Below, one piece after another: positions 49,726 through 58,311 of a stretch of 64,000 bases of DNA; the stretch's first letter is position 1, and every line of letters begins with the position of its first letter. The notes beneath the pieces are model-generated. The model was not told the origin of the DNA. It worked only from the letters and a program-made list of their open reading frames with translations, and made no database searches. Source of the DNA: Halobaculum roseum (GTDB lineage: Archaea > Halobacteriota > Halobacteria > Halobacteriales > Haloferacaceae); assembly GCF_019880245.1 (NCBI RefSeq), contig NZ_CP082286.1, positions 1,134,521 through 1,198,520 of the forward strand, read 5' to 3'. A program made the translations under genes and the position numbers.

Positions 49726-51888
49726 CTACTCCCCGTTCTCGCGCCCGTGCGGGTCGTCCGCGTCGGGGTCGTCGACGGCGGGATCGTGGCGTGCGTACCA
49801 CGCGGTCAGCTCCTCCAGCCGGTGGATCGCGCGGTCGGGCGTGCCGATGTCGTGGTGCTCGTCCTCGTAGAGGACCAAACGCGCGTCGACGCCCTGCTTC
49901 CTCGCGGCGACGTACAGCTGCTCGCTCTGGCTCGGGGGGCACCGCCAGTCCTCCTGCCCGGCGGTGACCAGGAGGGGCGTGTCGACGTTGCCGATATCGG
50001 TTATCGACGACGACGCGTCGATGCCCTCCGGGTTCTCCCACGGGAGGCCGTACTCGTTCTCCATCCAGACGTGCGAGTCGTCGGTGCCGTACGCCGAGCG
50101 CAGGTCGTAGATGCCGTGCTCGGGCGCGGCGGCGGTGAAGAGGTCCGGCTCCTGCGTGACGAGGAACCCCTGCGCGATGCCGCCGTAGGAGAAGCCGTAG
50201 CCGAACACCCGGTCCTCGTCGGCCCAGCCGCGCTCGATCACGTCGGCGACGCCGTTGGCGATGTCGGTCACCTCGTGGGTGCCCCACTGGCCGCGCAGCG
50301 CCTCGGCGAACTCCCGGCCGTAGGAGGAGCCGCCGCGGTAGTTCGGCCGGAGGACGACGTAGCCGCGACTCGTCAGGGCCGCGTGGTCGAAGCTGAACAC
50401 GGGCTCGTCGTAGCTGATCGGGCCGCCGTGGATGGCGACGACGAGCGGGTGATCGCCGTCCGAGAGGTCAACGTCGGGGTCGTGATACACGATCCCCGAG
50501 ATGGCCTCGCCGTCGCTGTCCCACTCGATCCGCCTCGACTCGGGCATCGCGTACTCGTCGACGAGGTCGGCGTTGACCTCGGAGAGCCGCGTCAGCGACT
50601 CGGCTTCGTCCTCCTCGTCGGCGTCGAGGTCGGCGGAATCGAGGGCGTACACGTCCTGTCCGTCGCTCGGGTGCGAGAAGACGAGGCCGGCGCGCTCGCC
50701 GTCCGCCGAGAGGTCGAAGCCGGCCATCGCGCGGCCGTCGCCCTGCGCCTCGAAGACGCGCTCGGCGGCGCGGCCGCCGTCGGCGTCGCCGGCCGCTGCG
50801 TCGCCGGCGATGGGCTCGGCGTCGACGCGCATCAGCCGCGTTCGGGCCTCGTCGCCGAACAGGCAGTACAGCGTCCCGTCGTCGGCCCAGACCGGCGCGC
50901 CGCCCCGGGCGACCGTCCGGTCCAGATCCGCCGTCAATGACGCGTACTCGCCGTCCTCGTACAGGTACACCTGCGTCGGGATGCACCAGTTCACGGGGTC
51001 GCCGCCGAGGAACGCGAGGCGGTCGCCGTCGGGCGACCAGGCGGGCGCGTTCGCCGAGAGGTCGCCGTCAGTGAGCTTCCGGAGCCCGGTGCCGTCGGGC
51101 GCGATCGTGAACACGTCGCGAACGAGCGTGTCGTCGGGGTCGTCCTCGCGACAGGAGGTGAACGCGATGCGGTCGGTCGCGCCCCAGTCGGGCTGGAGGC
51201 CCGACAGTTCCTGGTAGGCGCCGCCGCCGTGGGCGTCGTCGAGGCGCTCGGCCTCGCCCGTGTCGGCGTCGACGACGTGGAGGTAGGTTCGGACGGTGTC
51301 GGTGTAGCCGACGCCGTCGAGCTTGTGCTGGAGGCGCTCGGTTTCGATCGGCTCGCCCTCCTTGCGCCCGTCGAGATAGGCTTTCTCGGCGTCCGTCGGG
51401 TCGCGCGCGGCGACGACGAGCCGCTCCCCGTCGGGCCCCCAGTCGAACTCCTCGGCGCCCTCCTCGAAGTCGGTGATCTGGGTCGCGTCGCCGCCGAGCG
51501 CGAGGTCGAACGCCCACACTTGCTGGGTCGGCTCCTCGTCGCCGTTCCCGCCGGCGGCCGAGGCGTCGTCGTCGCTCTCGTCGCCCCCGTCCTCGTCGTT
51601 CCCGTCGTCGCGGCCGACCCGGCGCTCGGCGTCCTCGTCGCGGGCGGCGAGGAAGGCCAGCCGGTCGCCGTCGGGCGACCACCCGGGGGCGGAGGCGCCC
51701 GACACGCGGGTGAGCCGGTGCGGCTCGCGGGAGCCGTCGGCGGGCGCGACGAACAGCGAGCCGACCGGTTCGTCGGCGTCGGCGTCGTACTCGGTTGTCG
51801 TGAAGGCGACCCGGTCGCCCGTCGGCGAGACCGCGACCTCGCCGACCTGCGTCAGGTCGTAGAAGGCGGAAAGCGGGAGTTCCGTCAT
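49726..51888 (-). CDS. S9 family (prolyl oligopeptidase/acylaminoacyl) peptidase
   Basis: A 720-residue serine peptidase with an N-terminal beta-propeller (about 1-430), whose blades show repeats of type ...PTGDRVAFT..., ...PDGDRLAFL... and ...DGERLVVAA..., and a C-terminal alpha/beta-hydrolase. The nucleophile is Ser in GYGFSYGGIAQ (about 564), the acid is Asp in GQEDWRCPP (about 643) and the base is His in EDEHHDIG (about 676). It trims oligopeptides or acylated peptides. There is no signal peptide, so it is cytoplasmic. A strongly acidic Asp/Glu/Gly insertion (about 88-120) is a halophilic loop. Confidence 0.93.
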   Translation of the reverse strand: MTELPLSAFYDLTQVGEVAVSPTGDRVAFTTTEYDADADEPVGSLFVAPADGSREPHRLTRVSGASAPGWSPDGDRLAFLAARDEDAERRVGRDDGNDEDGGDESDDDASAAGGNGDEEPTQQVWAFDLALGGDATQITDFEEGAEEFDWGPDGERLVVAARDPTDAEKAYLDGRKEGEPIETERLQHKLDGVGYTDTVRTYLHVVDADTGEAERLDDAHGGGAYQELSGLQPDWGATDRIAFTSCREDDPDDTLVRDVFTIAPDGTGLRKLTDGDLSANAPAWSPDGDRLAFLGGDPVNWCIPTQVYLYEDGEYASLTADLDRTVARGGAPVWADDGTLYCLFGDEARTRLMRVDAEPIAGDAAAGDADGGRAAERVFEAQGDGRAMAGFDLSADGERAGLVFSHPSDGQDVYALDSADLDADEEDEAESLTRLSEVNADLVDEYAMPESRRIEWDSDGEAISGIVYHDPDVDLSDGDHPLVVAIHGGPISYDEPVFSFDHAALTSRGYVVLRPNYRGGSSYGREFAEALRGQWGTHEVTDIANGVADVIERGWADEDRVFGYGFSYGGIAQGFLVTQEPDLFTAAAPEHGIYDLRSAYGTDDSHVWMENEYGLPWENPEGIDASSSITDIGNVDTPLLVTAGQEDWRCPPSQSEQLYVAARKQGVDARLVLYEDEHHDIGTPDRAIHRLEELTAWYARHDPAVDDPDADDPHGRENGE

Positions 51889-52016
51889 GCACCCTGGTGC
51901 CGTGGGGCGGCGGAAATAGCTTCGTCATCCGGTCGTCGCGGCCGCATCCGTCGTCGCGGCCGGGATCGCCCACGGGAACCGAGGCGTTGAAACGCCGAAG
52001 CGACCCATCGTCGACA

Positions 52017-52952
52017 ATGACCGAGGAGGACGACGGCACCGGACGCGAGGACGACCGCGGCGCCGCCGACGGCCGGGACGCCGCGGACCGCCGGACGGAC
52101 GCGGACGACCGGGACGCGGCGGGCGGCCGAGATGCCGCGAACGTCTGGGACGCCGCCGGCGTGCCGACGCCTGACGCGCTCGCGGAGACGGCGGAGGCGG
52201 CGGTGCGCGCGGCCGGCGACTACCTCGCCGAGCGCTTCCGCGACGGCGGCACCGTCGGCGAGTACCACACGGACGACGTGAAGGCGGAGGCGGACGAGGC
52301 CGCCGAGGAGCTGGTCTTCGAGCGGATCCGCGAGGAGTTCCCGACGCACTCGCTCCACGGCGAGGAGTCCGGTCGCTCGGGCGACGGTCGCGTCGAGTGG
52401 GTCGTCGACCCGCTCGACGGGACGAACAACTACGCGATCGACTACCCGTCGATCGCGAGCGCCGTCGCGGCGCGGGCCGACGACGAGACGCTCGTCGCCG
52501 CGATCTACGAGCCGCTGGTCGACGACTGCTACGTCGCCGTCCGCGGCGCGGGCGCGACCGTCAACGGGGAGGAGGTGACGGCGACGCCGCGTGACCGACC
52601 CCTCGATCGCTCGACCGTCTCGTTCGTCGTCGGACTGCCGGCCCTCCGCGACGGGGATCTGCGCGCGGAGGCCGAGGCCGTCCGACGCGCGCTCTCCGGG
52701 CAGTGCAAGCGGGTGCTTGAGACGTGGTCGCCCTGCGTCGACTGGGGACTGCTCGCCCGCGGGAGCATCGCCGGGATCGTCTGCGCGTATCCCGACCCGT
52801 TCGAACAGGAGGCGGGCGAGTTGCTCGCGAGCGAGGCCGGCGTCGTCTCGACATCGGTGGACGGCTACTACGTCGCCGCGGGCGACGAGGAGACCCTCAC
52901 GGCGCTGGTGGAGGCGCTGCCGGAGGCAGTTCGGGAGTCGCTCGACGAGTGA
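52017..52952 (+). CDS. Inositol monophosphatase-like phosphatase with disordered N-terminus
   Basis: A 311-residue Mg-dependent phosphatase of the IMPase/FBPase fold. Metal motifs: EESGRSGDG (about 117), WVVDPLDGTNNYAIDYP (Asp131, Asp134 metal ligands), and SPCVDWGLLARGSI (third Asp, corresponding to the usual W-D-x-A-A-G motif). The first 50 residues are an Asp/Arg/Ala-rich low-complexity segment with repeated D-x-R-D-A-A units, probably disordered and species-specific. Substrates could be inositol-1-phosphate or fructose-1,6-bisphosphate. It is divergent from the S9 peptidase. Confidence 0.85.
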   Translation: MTEEDDGTGREDDRGAADGRDAADRRTDADDRDAAGGRDAANVWDAAGVPTPDALAETAEAAVRAAGDYLAERFRDGGTVGEYHTDDVKAEADEAAEELVFERIREEFPTHSLHGEESGRSGDGRVEWVVDPLDGTNNYAIDYPSIASAVAARADDETLVAAIYEPLVDDCYVAVRGAGATVNGEEVTATPRDRPLDRSTVSFVVGLPALRDGDLRAEAEAVRRALSGQCKRVLETWSPCVDWGLLARGSIAGIVCAYPDPFEQEAGELLASEAGVVSTSVDGYYVAAGDEETLTALVEALPEAVRESLDE

Positions 52953-52991
52953 GAACGATCCCGCGATCGGGCGGACCCCGGGTCGACGGCG

Positions 52992-53903
52992 TCAGTCGCC
53001 GAACCGGCCGCGGGCGCTCCGATACCCGAGCGCGACCCCGACCACGGGCACCGCGAGCACGAGTAGGTACGGCAGCGCGTACGCCGCGAGCACGACCCCG
53101 CCGCGCGCGAGGACGATCACGCCGTTGACGGACTCCAGGAACGCCTCGGTCAGCGGTGTCTCGTGCCACGCGGTTCGCTCCGGCGGCTCGTAGTCCGGCC
53201 GCGGCTCGTGGAGTTCGACGGTGATCGTCGAGTAGGCGACGCGCCGTTCGAGGCTCTGGAGTCGCGCCTGGGTGCGCTCGATCTCCGTTTGCACGTCCGA
53301 GAGCTCGCGCTGGACCGCGAGCACGTCCTCGGTGTCGTTCGCCCGGTCGTACAGCTCGCGGAGACGGTCGCGCTCCGCGCGGAGACTCTCCAGGCGCGCC
53401 TCCAGGTCGACGATCTGTTCGGTCACGTCCCGCGTGGACTGCTCGACCGAGCGGACCTCGCCGGTCCCGTTGATCGCCTCCATCGCGGCCGAGTAGTTGT
53501 CCGAGGGAACGCGGAGCACGAGCTGCCCGGTCGTCCACGTCTCGTTGCCCTCGCCGCGGACCTGCGTCCGCGAGCTCCCGACGTAGCCGCCCCGCTCGCG
53601 GGCCATCGCCGTCAGGTCCGCGCGGGCGGCGTCGTAGTCGTCCACCCGGAGCTGCACGGTCGCCTCGTAGATCAGTTGGCGCTCGGATACCTGCGCGTTC
53701 ACGTTCGCGCCGGCGCCGTCGCCGCCGGCGGCGTCGTCACCCTCCGGTCCCGGCGTCGCCTGGGGGGCGGCGGTCGCGTCCGCCTGCATCTCCGCGCCCG
53801 TCGCCCCGTCGCCGCCGGCGTCGGCGCCCCCGCCGGCGCCCGAACAGCCCGCGAGGACGACGAGGAGGACACAACAGACCGTCGCGAGTGAGCCACGTCG
53901 CAT
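52992..53903 (-). CDS. DUF4349-type lipoprotein with coiled coil
   Basis: A 303-residue lipoprotein. The start MRRGSLATVCCVLLVVLAGC has a lipobox (LAGC) at about residues 18-21, so the protein is tethered outside the membrane. Residues 80-260 match DUF4349 (ERGGYVGSSRTQVRGEGNE) with a coiled-coil from about 160 to 210 (QIVDLEARLESLRAERDRL). A C-terminal helix (ALPYLLVLAVPVVGVALGY) anchors it. Role unknown; DUF4349 proteins are widespread surface lipoproteins. The ATG at 53903 was chosen so that the signal begins directly. Confidence 0.82.
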   Translation of the reverse strand: MRRGSLATVCCVLLVVLAGCSGAGGGADAGGDGATGAEMQADATAAPQATPGPEGDDAAGGDGAGANVNAQVSERQLIYEATVQLRVDDYDAARADLTAMARERGGYVGSSRTQVRGEGNETWTTGQLVLRVPSDNYSAAMEAINGTGEVRSVEQSTRDVTEQIVDLEARLESLRAERDRLRELYDRANDTEDVLAVQRELSDVQTEIERTQARLQSLERRVAYSTITVELHEPRPDYEPPERTAWHETPLTEAFLESVNGVIVLARGGVVLAAYALPYLLVLAVPVVGVALGYRSARGRFGD

Positions 53904-53979
53904 GCGACACCCTACCGCGGCGGGGCCCATACCCGTTCGGTACGCTCAAAGGGCCGTTTGACCCTTCCGTACGCCGCGC

Positions 53980-54145
53980 CTACGGCCCTCATACAGCGAC
54001 GCCTGCTGTCGGTGCGGTGGCTCGACGCCCTGTTCGAGGCCGACGACTTCGAGCCCCCGTCCGGGGAGCCGATCGTCCGCTACTCGTCCGGGATCGAGGT
54101 GACCGCCGACCGGATCCGGCTGCGTGCCACCGACAGAAGACACTT
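53980..54145 (+). pseudogene. Coding-like fragment, possibly a gene remnant
   Basis: A stretch with clear third-position G/C periodicity and no stop reads LLSVRWLDALFEADDFEPPS then GEPIVRYSSGIEVTADRIR. Upstream only TTG or GTG codons could start it, and downstream the frame runs into the antisense of, and then into an off-frame translation of, the next gene, so no proper stop fits. It looks like the end of a small acidic protein truncated by a frameshift or deletion. Confidence 0.3.
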
Positions 54146-54171
54146 GACGGACACTCCGGATCGTCGACCCG

Positions 54172-54705
54172 ATGCGTCCCCGCGGCCCTCCCCTCCGGGC
54201 GTGTGGCATCGCGCTGCTGTTGGTGACCGCCGGCTGTCTCGGCGCGCCCGGCGGCCGAACCGACGGTCACGCCGCGACCTCCCCGGGAACCGAACCGGGC
54301 GGTTCGGCGACCGCCGGCGCGGACGGCGAGCACACCGAACTCCCGGGAACGTCGATCGACTGGCCCGACGGACCGAAGGAACGTCCCGAGCGCCCGCCGA
54401 CGCTGAACGAGTCCTCGGTCGGCTCGTTCGCCCGGACCTACGAGTACCGGTTCGTGTACAACAGCCTCTGGTACGACGAGACGAGCGAGGTGTCCGCCGA
54501 GTGCGAACTCGACGCCGTCGATCGCCGGGGCGACGCCTGGCGCGCGGTCGTCACCTGCACCGCCTACTCGAACACCGGCGGCGAGTCGGCCGGCGACGGC
54601 ACCGCAACCGCCACCTCGACGGTCCTCCACGCCGACTGGTTCACCCAGACGTACGTCTACTGGATCGACGGGGAGTCGGTCCACCGCGAGCGCGCCGAGG
54701 GGTGA
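54172..54705 (+). CDS. Putative lipoprotein
   Basis: A 177-residue protein with a signal sequence (ACGIALLLVTAGC) ending in a lipobox cysteine (about residue 22), followed by a Gly/Thr/Ala-rich spacer and a mature domain of about 100 residues with two Cys (CELDAVDRRGDAWRAVVTCT) that may form a disulfide. The protein is acidic and surface-exposed. No family recognised. It is the first of two co-directional genes before UspA. Confidence 0.7.
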   Translation: MRPRGPPLRACGIALLLVTAGCLGAPGGRTDGHAATSPGTEPGGSATAGADGEHTELPGTSIDWPDGPKERPERPPTLNESSVGSFARTYEYRFVYNSLWYDETSEVSAECELDAVDRRGDAWRAVVTCTAYSNTGGESAGDGTATATSTVLHADWFTQTYVYWIDGESVHRERAEG

Positions 54706-54774
54706 CCGCGACCGGCTTCCGGCCGGATGGGAACGGTCGCGGCGAGTTAGGCCGCGGCCGCCGTAGCGCCGGCC

Positions 54775-55224
54775 ATGCCCGAGCACGTCCTGATCCCGTA
54801 CGACGGGTCGCCGCTGGCGGACCACGCGCTGCGATACGCCTGCGCCGAGTTCCCGTCGAGCACCCTCACCGTCCTCTACGTCGTCGACGAACACACCGAC
54901 GAGACGGCGTCCGCCGGATGGGGCGACCACCCGGGACAGTGGGAGGACTGGCTCACCGAGCGCCGCGGGCACGCCGCCGACCTGTTCGCGGACGCCGAGG
55001 CGGTCGCCGAGGAGTACGGCGCGTCGATCGAGACGGCCGTCGCCGTCGGCCGCGTCTCCGAGATGACTATCGCGGTCGCCGAGGAGTACGGCGCGGACCT
55101 GATCGTCGTCGGCGCGCACGGTCGGTCGCCGTTCGCGGAGTTCCTCATCGGCGACGTGGCCCGCGCGCTGGTCCGCCGGTCGCCCGTCCCGGTCACGACG
55201 GTCCGGGAGCGCGTCGGCGGGTGA
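54775..55224 (+). CDS. Universal stress protein, UspA type
   Basis: A 149-residue UspA domain. The Walker-like ATP-binding signature GAHGRSPFAEFLIGDVA (residues about 114-130, G-x2-G-x9-G) and PEHVLIPYDGSPLADHALRY at the N-terminus are typical. Such proteins bind ATP and modulate stress responses. The insertion DETASAGWGDHPGQWEDWL is a haloarchaeal variant region. Confidence 0.92.
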   Translation: MPEHVLIPYDGSPLADHALRYACAEFPSSTLTVLYVVDEHTDETASAGWGDHPGQWEDWLTERRGHAADLFADAEAVAEEYGASIETAVAVGRVSEMTIAVAEEYGADLIVVGAHGRSPFAEFLIGDVARALVRRSPVPVTTVRERVGG

Positions 55225-55300
55225 ACGGGCTCACGAGGGGATCCCGAACGGATCCCGATCGGATCCCCCACCGGGGAAGGACACGTCGCCGTCCGTCGAC

Positions 55301-55672
55301 TCACTCGGGCAGGTCGTGGAGGAACGTCTGGAACTCCACCGTGCGGCCGTCCGGGTCGTCGGCGAAGAACTGGTAGATGTCGTAGCGCTCGTTCACGTGC
55401 GGCTCCTCGCGGGCGGCGTCGCCGACGCGGTCGTGCATCCGGTCGACGCCGTCGCGGTCCGGATAGACGAACGTGAGGATACCCTCTGTCTCGGTCGCGG
55501 CGTCCGCGTCGCCGCCGGCGTCGCAGAACCCGAACCGGAAGCCGCCGCGTTCGAGGATCGTACAGCCCGGCTGTTCGAGCCACACGTCCGCGTCGACGAC
55601 CTCGCGGTACCAGTCGACGACGCGCTCGCGGTTCGCGGTCCGAACGAAGACGATGCCGTCGGGGGCGCCCAT
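55301..55672 (-). CDS. Glyoxalase/bleomycin resistance superfamily protein
   Basis: A 123-residue single vicinal-oxygen-chelate (VOC) domain. IVFVRTANRERVVDWYREVV at the start and the ending DDPDGRTVEFQTFLHDLPE are typical; potential metal ligands are the Glu of EFQTF and His of LHDLP. It is a small dimeric enzyme or binding protein of unknown substrate. Only 41 bp separate its start region from the stop of the KDPG aldolase gene upstream. Confidence 0.8.
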   Translation of the reverse strand: MGAPDGIVFVRTANRERVVDWYREVVDADVWLEQPGCTILERGGFRFGFCDAGGDADAATETEGILTFVYPDRDGVDRMHDRVGDAAREEPHVNERYDIYQFFADDPDGRTVEFQTFLHDLPE

Positions 55673-55713
55673 GACCGCCCCGACGGCCGGCGGCGACGAA
55701 TAGCCTTCGCCGT

Positions 55714-56358
55714 CTACTCGCGGGCGTCCTCGATCACCGCGCGGAACCGCTCGGCGCGCTCGGTGATGGCGTCGAAGTCGCCGGCGTCGACGAGGTCGCG
55801 GTCGACGAGCGCGGACCCGGCGCCGACGCAGACGGCGCCCGCCTCGATGTACTCGCCGGCGTTGTCGGCGGAGACGCCGCCGGTGGGCATGATCTCCAGC
55901 TGCCCGAGCGGGCCCTTCATCGCGGCGACGTGGTCGGGGCCGACGGTCTTGGCGGGGAACACCTTCACCATCTCGGCGCCGGCCTCGGACGCCTCGACGG
56001 CCTCCGTCGGCGTCATCACGCCCGGCGCGCACAACACGCCGTAGCGGTTGCACGTCTCGACGACGCCCTCGTCGAAGGAGGGGGAGACGACGAACTCCGC
56101 GCCGGCGGCGACGGCCGCGCGGGCGGTCTCGCTGTCGAGGACGGTGCCCGCGCCGACGAGCGCGTCGTCGCCCAGTTCCGCCGAGAGCGTGGCGATCATG
56201 TCGGTCGCGCCGGCGGTGTCGGCGGTGACCTCCAGGGCGGTGACGCCGCCGGCGACGAGCGCCTCGGCGGTGTCGACGACGGTTTCCGGCTCCGCGCCGC
56301 GCAGCACCGCGACGACCCCCGACTCCCGCATCGTTGTGAACGCGTCCGTGGAACTCAT
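55714..56358 (-). CDS. kdgA: 2-dehydro-3-deoxy-6-phosphogluconate aldolase, bacterial type
   Basis: A 214-residue class I aldolase cleaving KDPG to pyruvate and glyceraldehyde-3-phosphate. GVVAVLRGAEPETVVDTAEA, LEVTAD (catalytic Glu) and KVFPAKTVG (Schiff-base Lys, about 134-142) with MPTGGVSADN are family signatures. It belongs to the bacterial-type Eda family, which haloarchaea use in the semi-phosphorylative Entner-Doudoroff route. It ends directly before the glyoxalase-like gene. Confidence 0.93.
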   Translation of the reverse strand: MSSTDAFTTMRESGVVAVLRGAEPETVVDTAEALVAGGVTALEVTADTAGATDMIATLSAELGDDALVGAGTVLDSETARAAVAAGAEFVVSPSFDEGVVETCNRYGVLCAPGVMTPTEAVEASEAGAEMVKVFPAKTVGPDHVAAMKGPLGQLEIMPTGGVSADNAGEYIEAGAVCVGAGSALVDRDLVDAGDFDAITERAERFRAVIEDARE

Positions 56359-56387
56359 ACGCGAGTGAACTTCGCGGCGGAGAATAA

Positions 56388-56516
56388 AGCCGGGGGTTGC
56401 GGGACCGAGCCCCGAACGAGGTGACCGTCCGCCGCGAGGGCGAGGTCGGCGAGCCTGCCGTCGAGGTCGAACTGGCCGAGCGCCCGGGAACCGAGAGAAG
56501 CGTGCCTGTCGGGTAG
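56388..56516 (+). pseudogene. Remnant of an HtrA-type PDZ C-terminus
   Basis: The frame VTVRREGEVGEPAVEVELAE then RPGTERSVPVG and a TAG at 56514-56516 looks like the last strands of the PDZ domain in haloarchaeal HtrA-like serine proteases, where the D/N-x-V-T-V-x-R-x-G-E repeats and ...VELAERPG end are usual. There is an in-frame stop (TAA, 56385-56387) upstream and no protease domain, so this is a fragment. Whether a small gene starting at the GTG at 56421 is expressed cannot be told. Confidence 0.35.
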
Positions 56517-56598
56517 TCGGACGCGACCCATCGCCCTCGCCGAGTCGGTCGACCGGCCGTCGCCGCGTCGGATGCAGGTCCTGTCCTCACGACAATTC

Positions 56599-56606
56599 CT
56601 TTATCC
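56599..56606 (+). promoter_or_regulatory. TATA box of the winged-helix regulator
   Basis: CTTTATCC lies 21-28 nt before the GTG at 56627; a leaderless promoter. Confidence 0.6.
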
Positions 56607-56626
56607 CTCGGGGAACTCGTCGGAGC

Positions 56627-57514
56627 GTGAGTCGAGACGAGCACCCGTCGCGCCGCACGTTCGAGCTGTTGTCCGACGAGATCAGGTTGCGTATCATCAC
56701 GGCGCTCGGCGACGCCAGCGGCGAGGACGGGTACGCGTCGCTCGCGTTCACCGACCTGCGGGAGCGGACTGGCGTCGAGGACAGCGGGAAGTTTACCTAC
56801 CATCTCAAGCAGTTGCTCGGCGAGTTCGTCGAGGAGACCGAAACCGGGTACAGCCTGACGCTCGCGGGGATCCGGGCGTATCAGGCCGTCATCGCCCATC
56901 AGTCGGAGGGCGGCGTCGCCGTCGAACCGTTCGACGTCCCGGGTGAGTGCCGGACCTGCGGCGGCGACCGCAGGGCGTGGTACGAGGAGGGCCGGGGGCA
57001 CGTCGGCTGTGCGGACTGCGGCGAGATCCAGTTCCGCTACCCGGTCGACGCGCGACACGTCGACCCCGCGGATCCGGAGTCGCTGCTCGACGCGATGCAC
57101 GAGCGGGCCCTCCGCGACTACGGCTCCATGCTCCGTGGCATCTGCCCGTACTGCGGCGGGACCGCCGTATCCGACCTCCGGTTCGAGGCCGACCACTGGG
57201 AGGAGACCGGGATGATCGACGACGACGCGCTCGTCCACGTCGTCTGCGAGGCGTGTTCGTGGTTCGTCTACGCGAATCTCGCGGCCGCGCTGCGCATCGA
57301 GGAGCCGGTGCAGGCGTTCTTCGCGGCCCGCGGGGTCGACATCTGGTCGGAGTACCTGTGGACCGACCGGATCGACTGGGCCGTCGACTCGGTCGACTCC
57401 GACCCGATCCGAGTCCGCGGCCACTTCGCGTACGACGGCGACCACCTCTCTATCGTGGTCGACGGCGACGCGCGGATCGTCGAGGCGCGGACGATCGAGT
57501 CGGTCGGATCGTGA
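56627..57514 (+). CDS. ArsR-like winged-helix protein with zinc ribbons
   Basis: A 295-residue protein with an N-terminal winged-helix (about 10-90): FELLSDEIRLRIITALGD, then a recognition helix in DSGKFTYHLKQLLGEF and a wing (GYSLTLAGIRAYQ). The C-terminal half has two CxxC pairs (CRTCGG, CADCGE) and later CPYCGG and CEACSW, likely two zinc ribbons, ending in a beta-rich domain. This is a haloarchaeal regulator architecture; its target genes are unknown. GTG start at 56627, TATA box 21-28 nt upstream. Confidence 0.85.
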   Translation: MSRDEHPSRRTFELLSDEIRLRIITALGDASGEDGYASLAFTDLRERTGVEDSGKFTYHLKQLLGEFVEETETGYSLTLAGIRAYQAVIAHQSEGGVAVEPFDVPGECRTCGGDRRAWYEEGRGHVGCADCGEIQFRYPVDARHVDPADPESLLDAMHERALRDYGSMLRGICPYCGGTAVSDLRFEADHWEETGMIDDDALVHVVCEACSWFVYANLAAALRIEEPVQAFFAARGVDIWSEYLWTDRIDWAVDSVDSDPIRVRGHFAYDGDHLSIVVDGDARIVEARTIESVGS

Positions 57515-57531
57515 CCGAGAGCCTGGATCGA

Positions 57532-58311
57532 CTACTCCCCGCGCGGCACCGCGACCGCGCCGACGGCGAACGCGACGAGGGCCAGCGCGGCGAGGATCGC
57601 GAGGTTCGCCGTCGCCCCCAGTCTCGACAGTCCGGCGCCGTCGGGCACCGCGAACGTCACCGCGCGGACACCCCGGGAGAAGTACGTGAGCGGCGAGAGG
57701 TTCACGACCGGGAGGAACCACTCCGGAAGCAACTCGGGGGAGACGAACGTGTCCGAGAGGAACAGCAGCGGCAACGCCACCGAGTTCGAGGCGGCGATGA
57801 CGCCGTCCTGCGTGTCCGATACCCGCCCGAGCATCGCCCCGACGCCGCAGAACAGCACGACCCCGACGACGACGAACGGGACGAGCAGGAGCAGGTCCAC
57901 CGAAAGCGGGATCTCCGCGCCGGTCACGAGGACGACCAGTCCGAACACGAGCAGCGAGGCGGCGCCGATGACGCCGACGTTGACGAGCGTGTGCGCCAGC
58001 AGCCACTCGGCGCGCGTCAACGGCGTCGTCGCCAGCTTCTCGAAGCGGTGACCGTCGCGGTGGCGGGCGATCTCCGAGCCGACCCGCGACAGCGGCGTGA
58101 ACAGGACGACGGTCGCGAGATACCCCGGCAGGTAGTAGGCGTCCGGCCGGGAGAACAGCCCGCCCCCGCCCGGCTGGGTGCGCACGAGGACGCCGAAGAT
58201 GAGCACGAGCAACAGCGGGAAGAAGAACGTGAAGAACACCGCCGTCCGGCGGCGGAGGAACGACCGCGTCGCCGCCAGCGTCTCCGCGCGGACGCGCCCG
58301 ACGAGGCTCAT
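57532..58311 (-). CDS. ABC-2 type transporter permease
   Basis: A 259-residue permease with six helices. FFFPLLLVLIFGVLVRTQ and the later ESVARH-like RHRDGHRFEKLATTPLTR (the conserved ABC-2 cytoplasmic loop) are present, then NSVALPLLFLSDTFVSP and LSPLTYFSRGVRAVTF, both ABC-2 signatures. It is the membrane part of a multidrug/lipid exporter and is coupled by an ATGA overlap to the ATPase gene upstream (58308-58311). Confidence 0.9.
   Translation of the reverse strand: MSLVGRVRAETLAATRSFLRRRTAVFFTFFFPLLLVLIFGVLVRTQPGGGGLFSRPDAYYLPGYLATVVLFTPLSRVGSEIARHRDGHRFEKLATTPLTRAEWLLAHTLVNVGVIGAASLLVFGLVVLVTGAEIPLSVDLLLLVPFVVVGVVLFCGVGAMLGRVSDTQDGVIAASNSVALPLLFLSDTFVSPELLPEWFLPVVNLSPLTYFSRGVRAVTFAVPDGAGLSRLGATANLAILAALALVAFAVGAVAVPRGE

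Noticed and set aside
53946-54209. 87-codon minus-strand frame before the lipoprotein
   Set aside because: Arg/Gly-rich with no motifs; the plus strand has better codon periodicity.
55301-58006. A 901-codon minus frame covering several genes
   Set aside because: Only its last 123 codons form a real glyoxalase-like protein; the rest is shadow of the aldolase and regulator genes.
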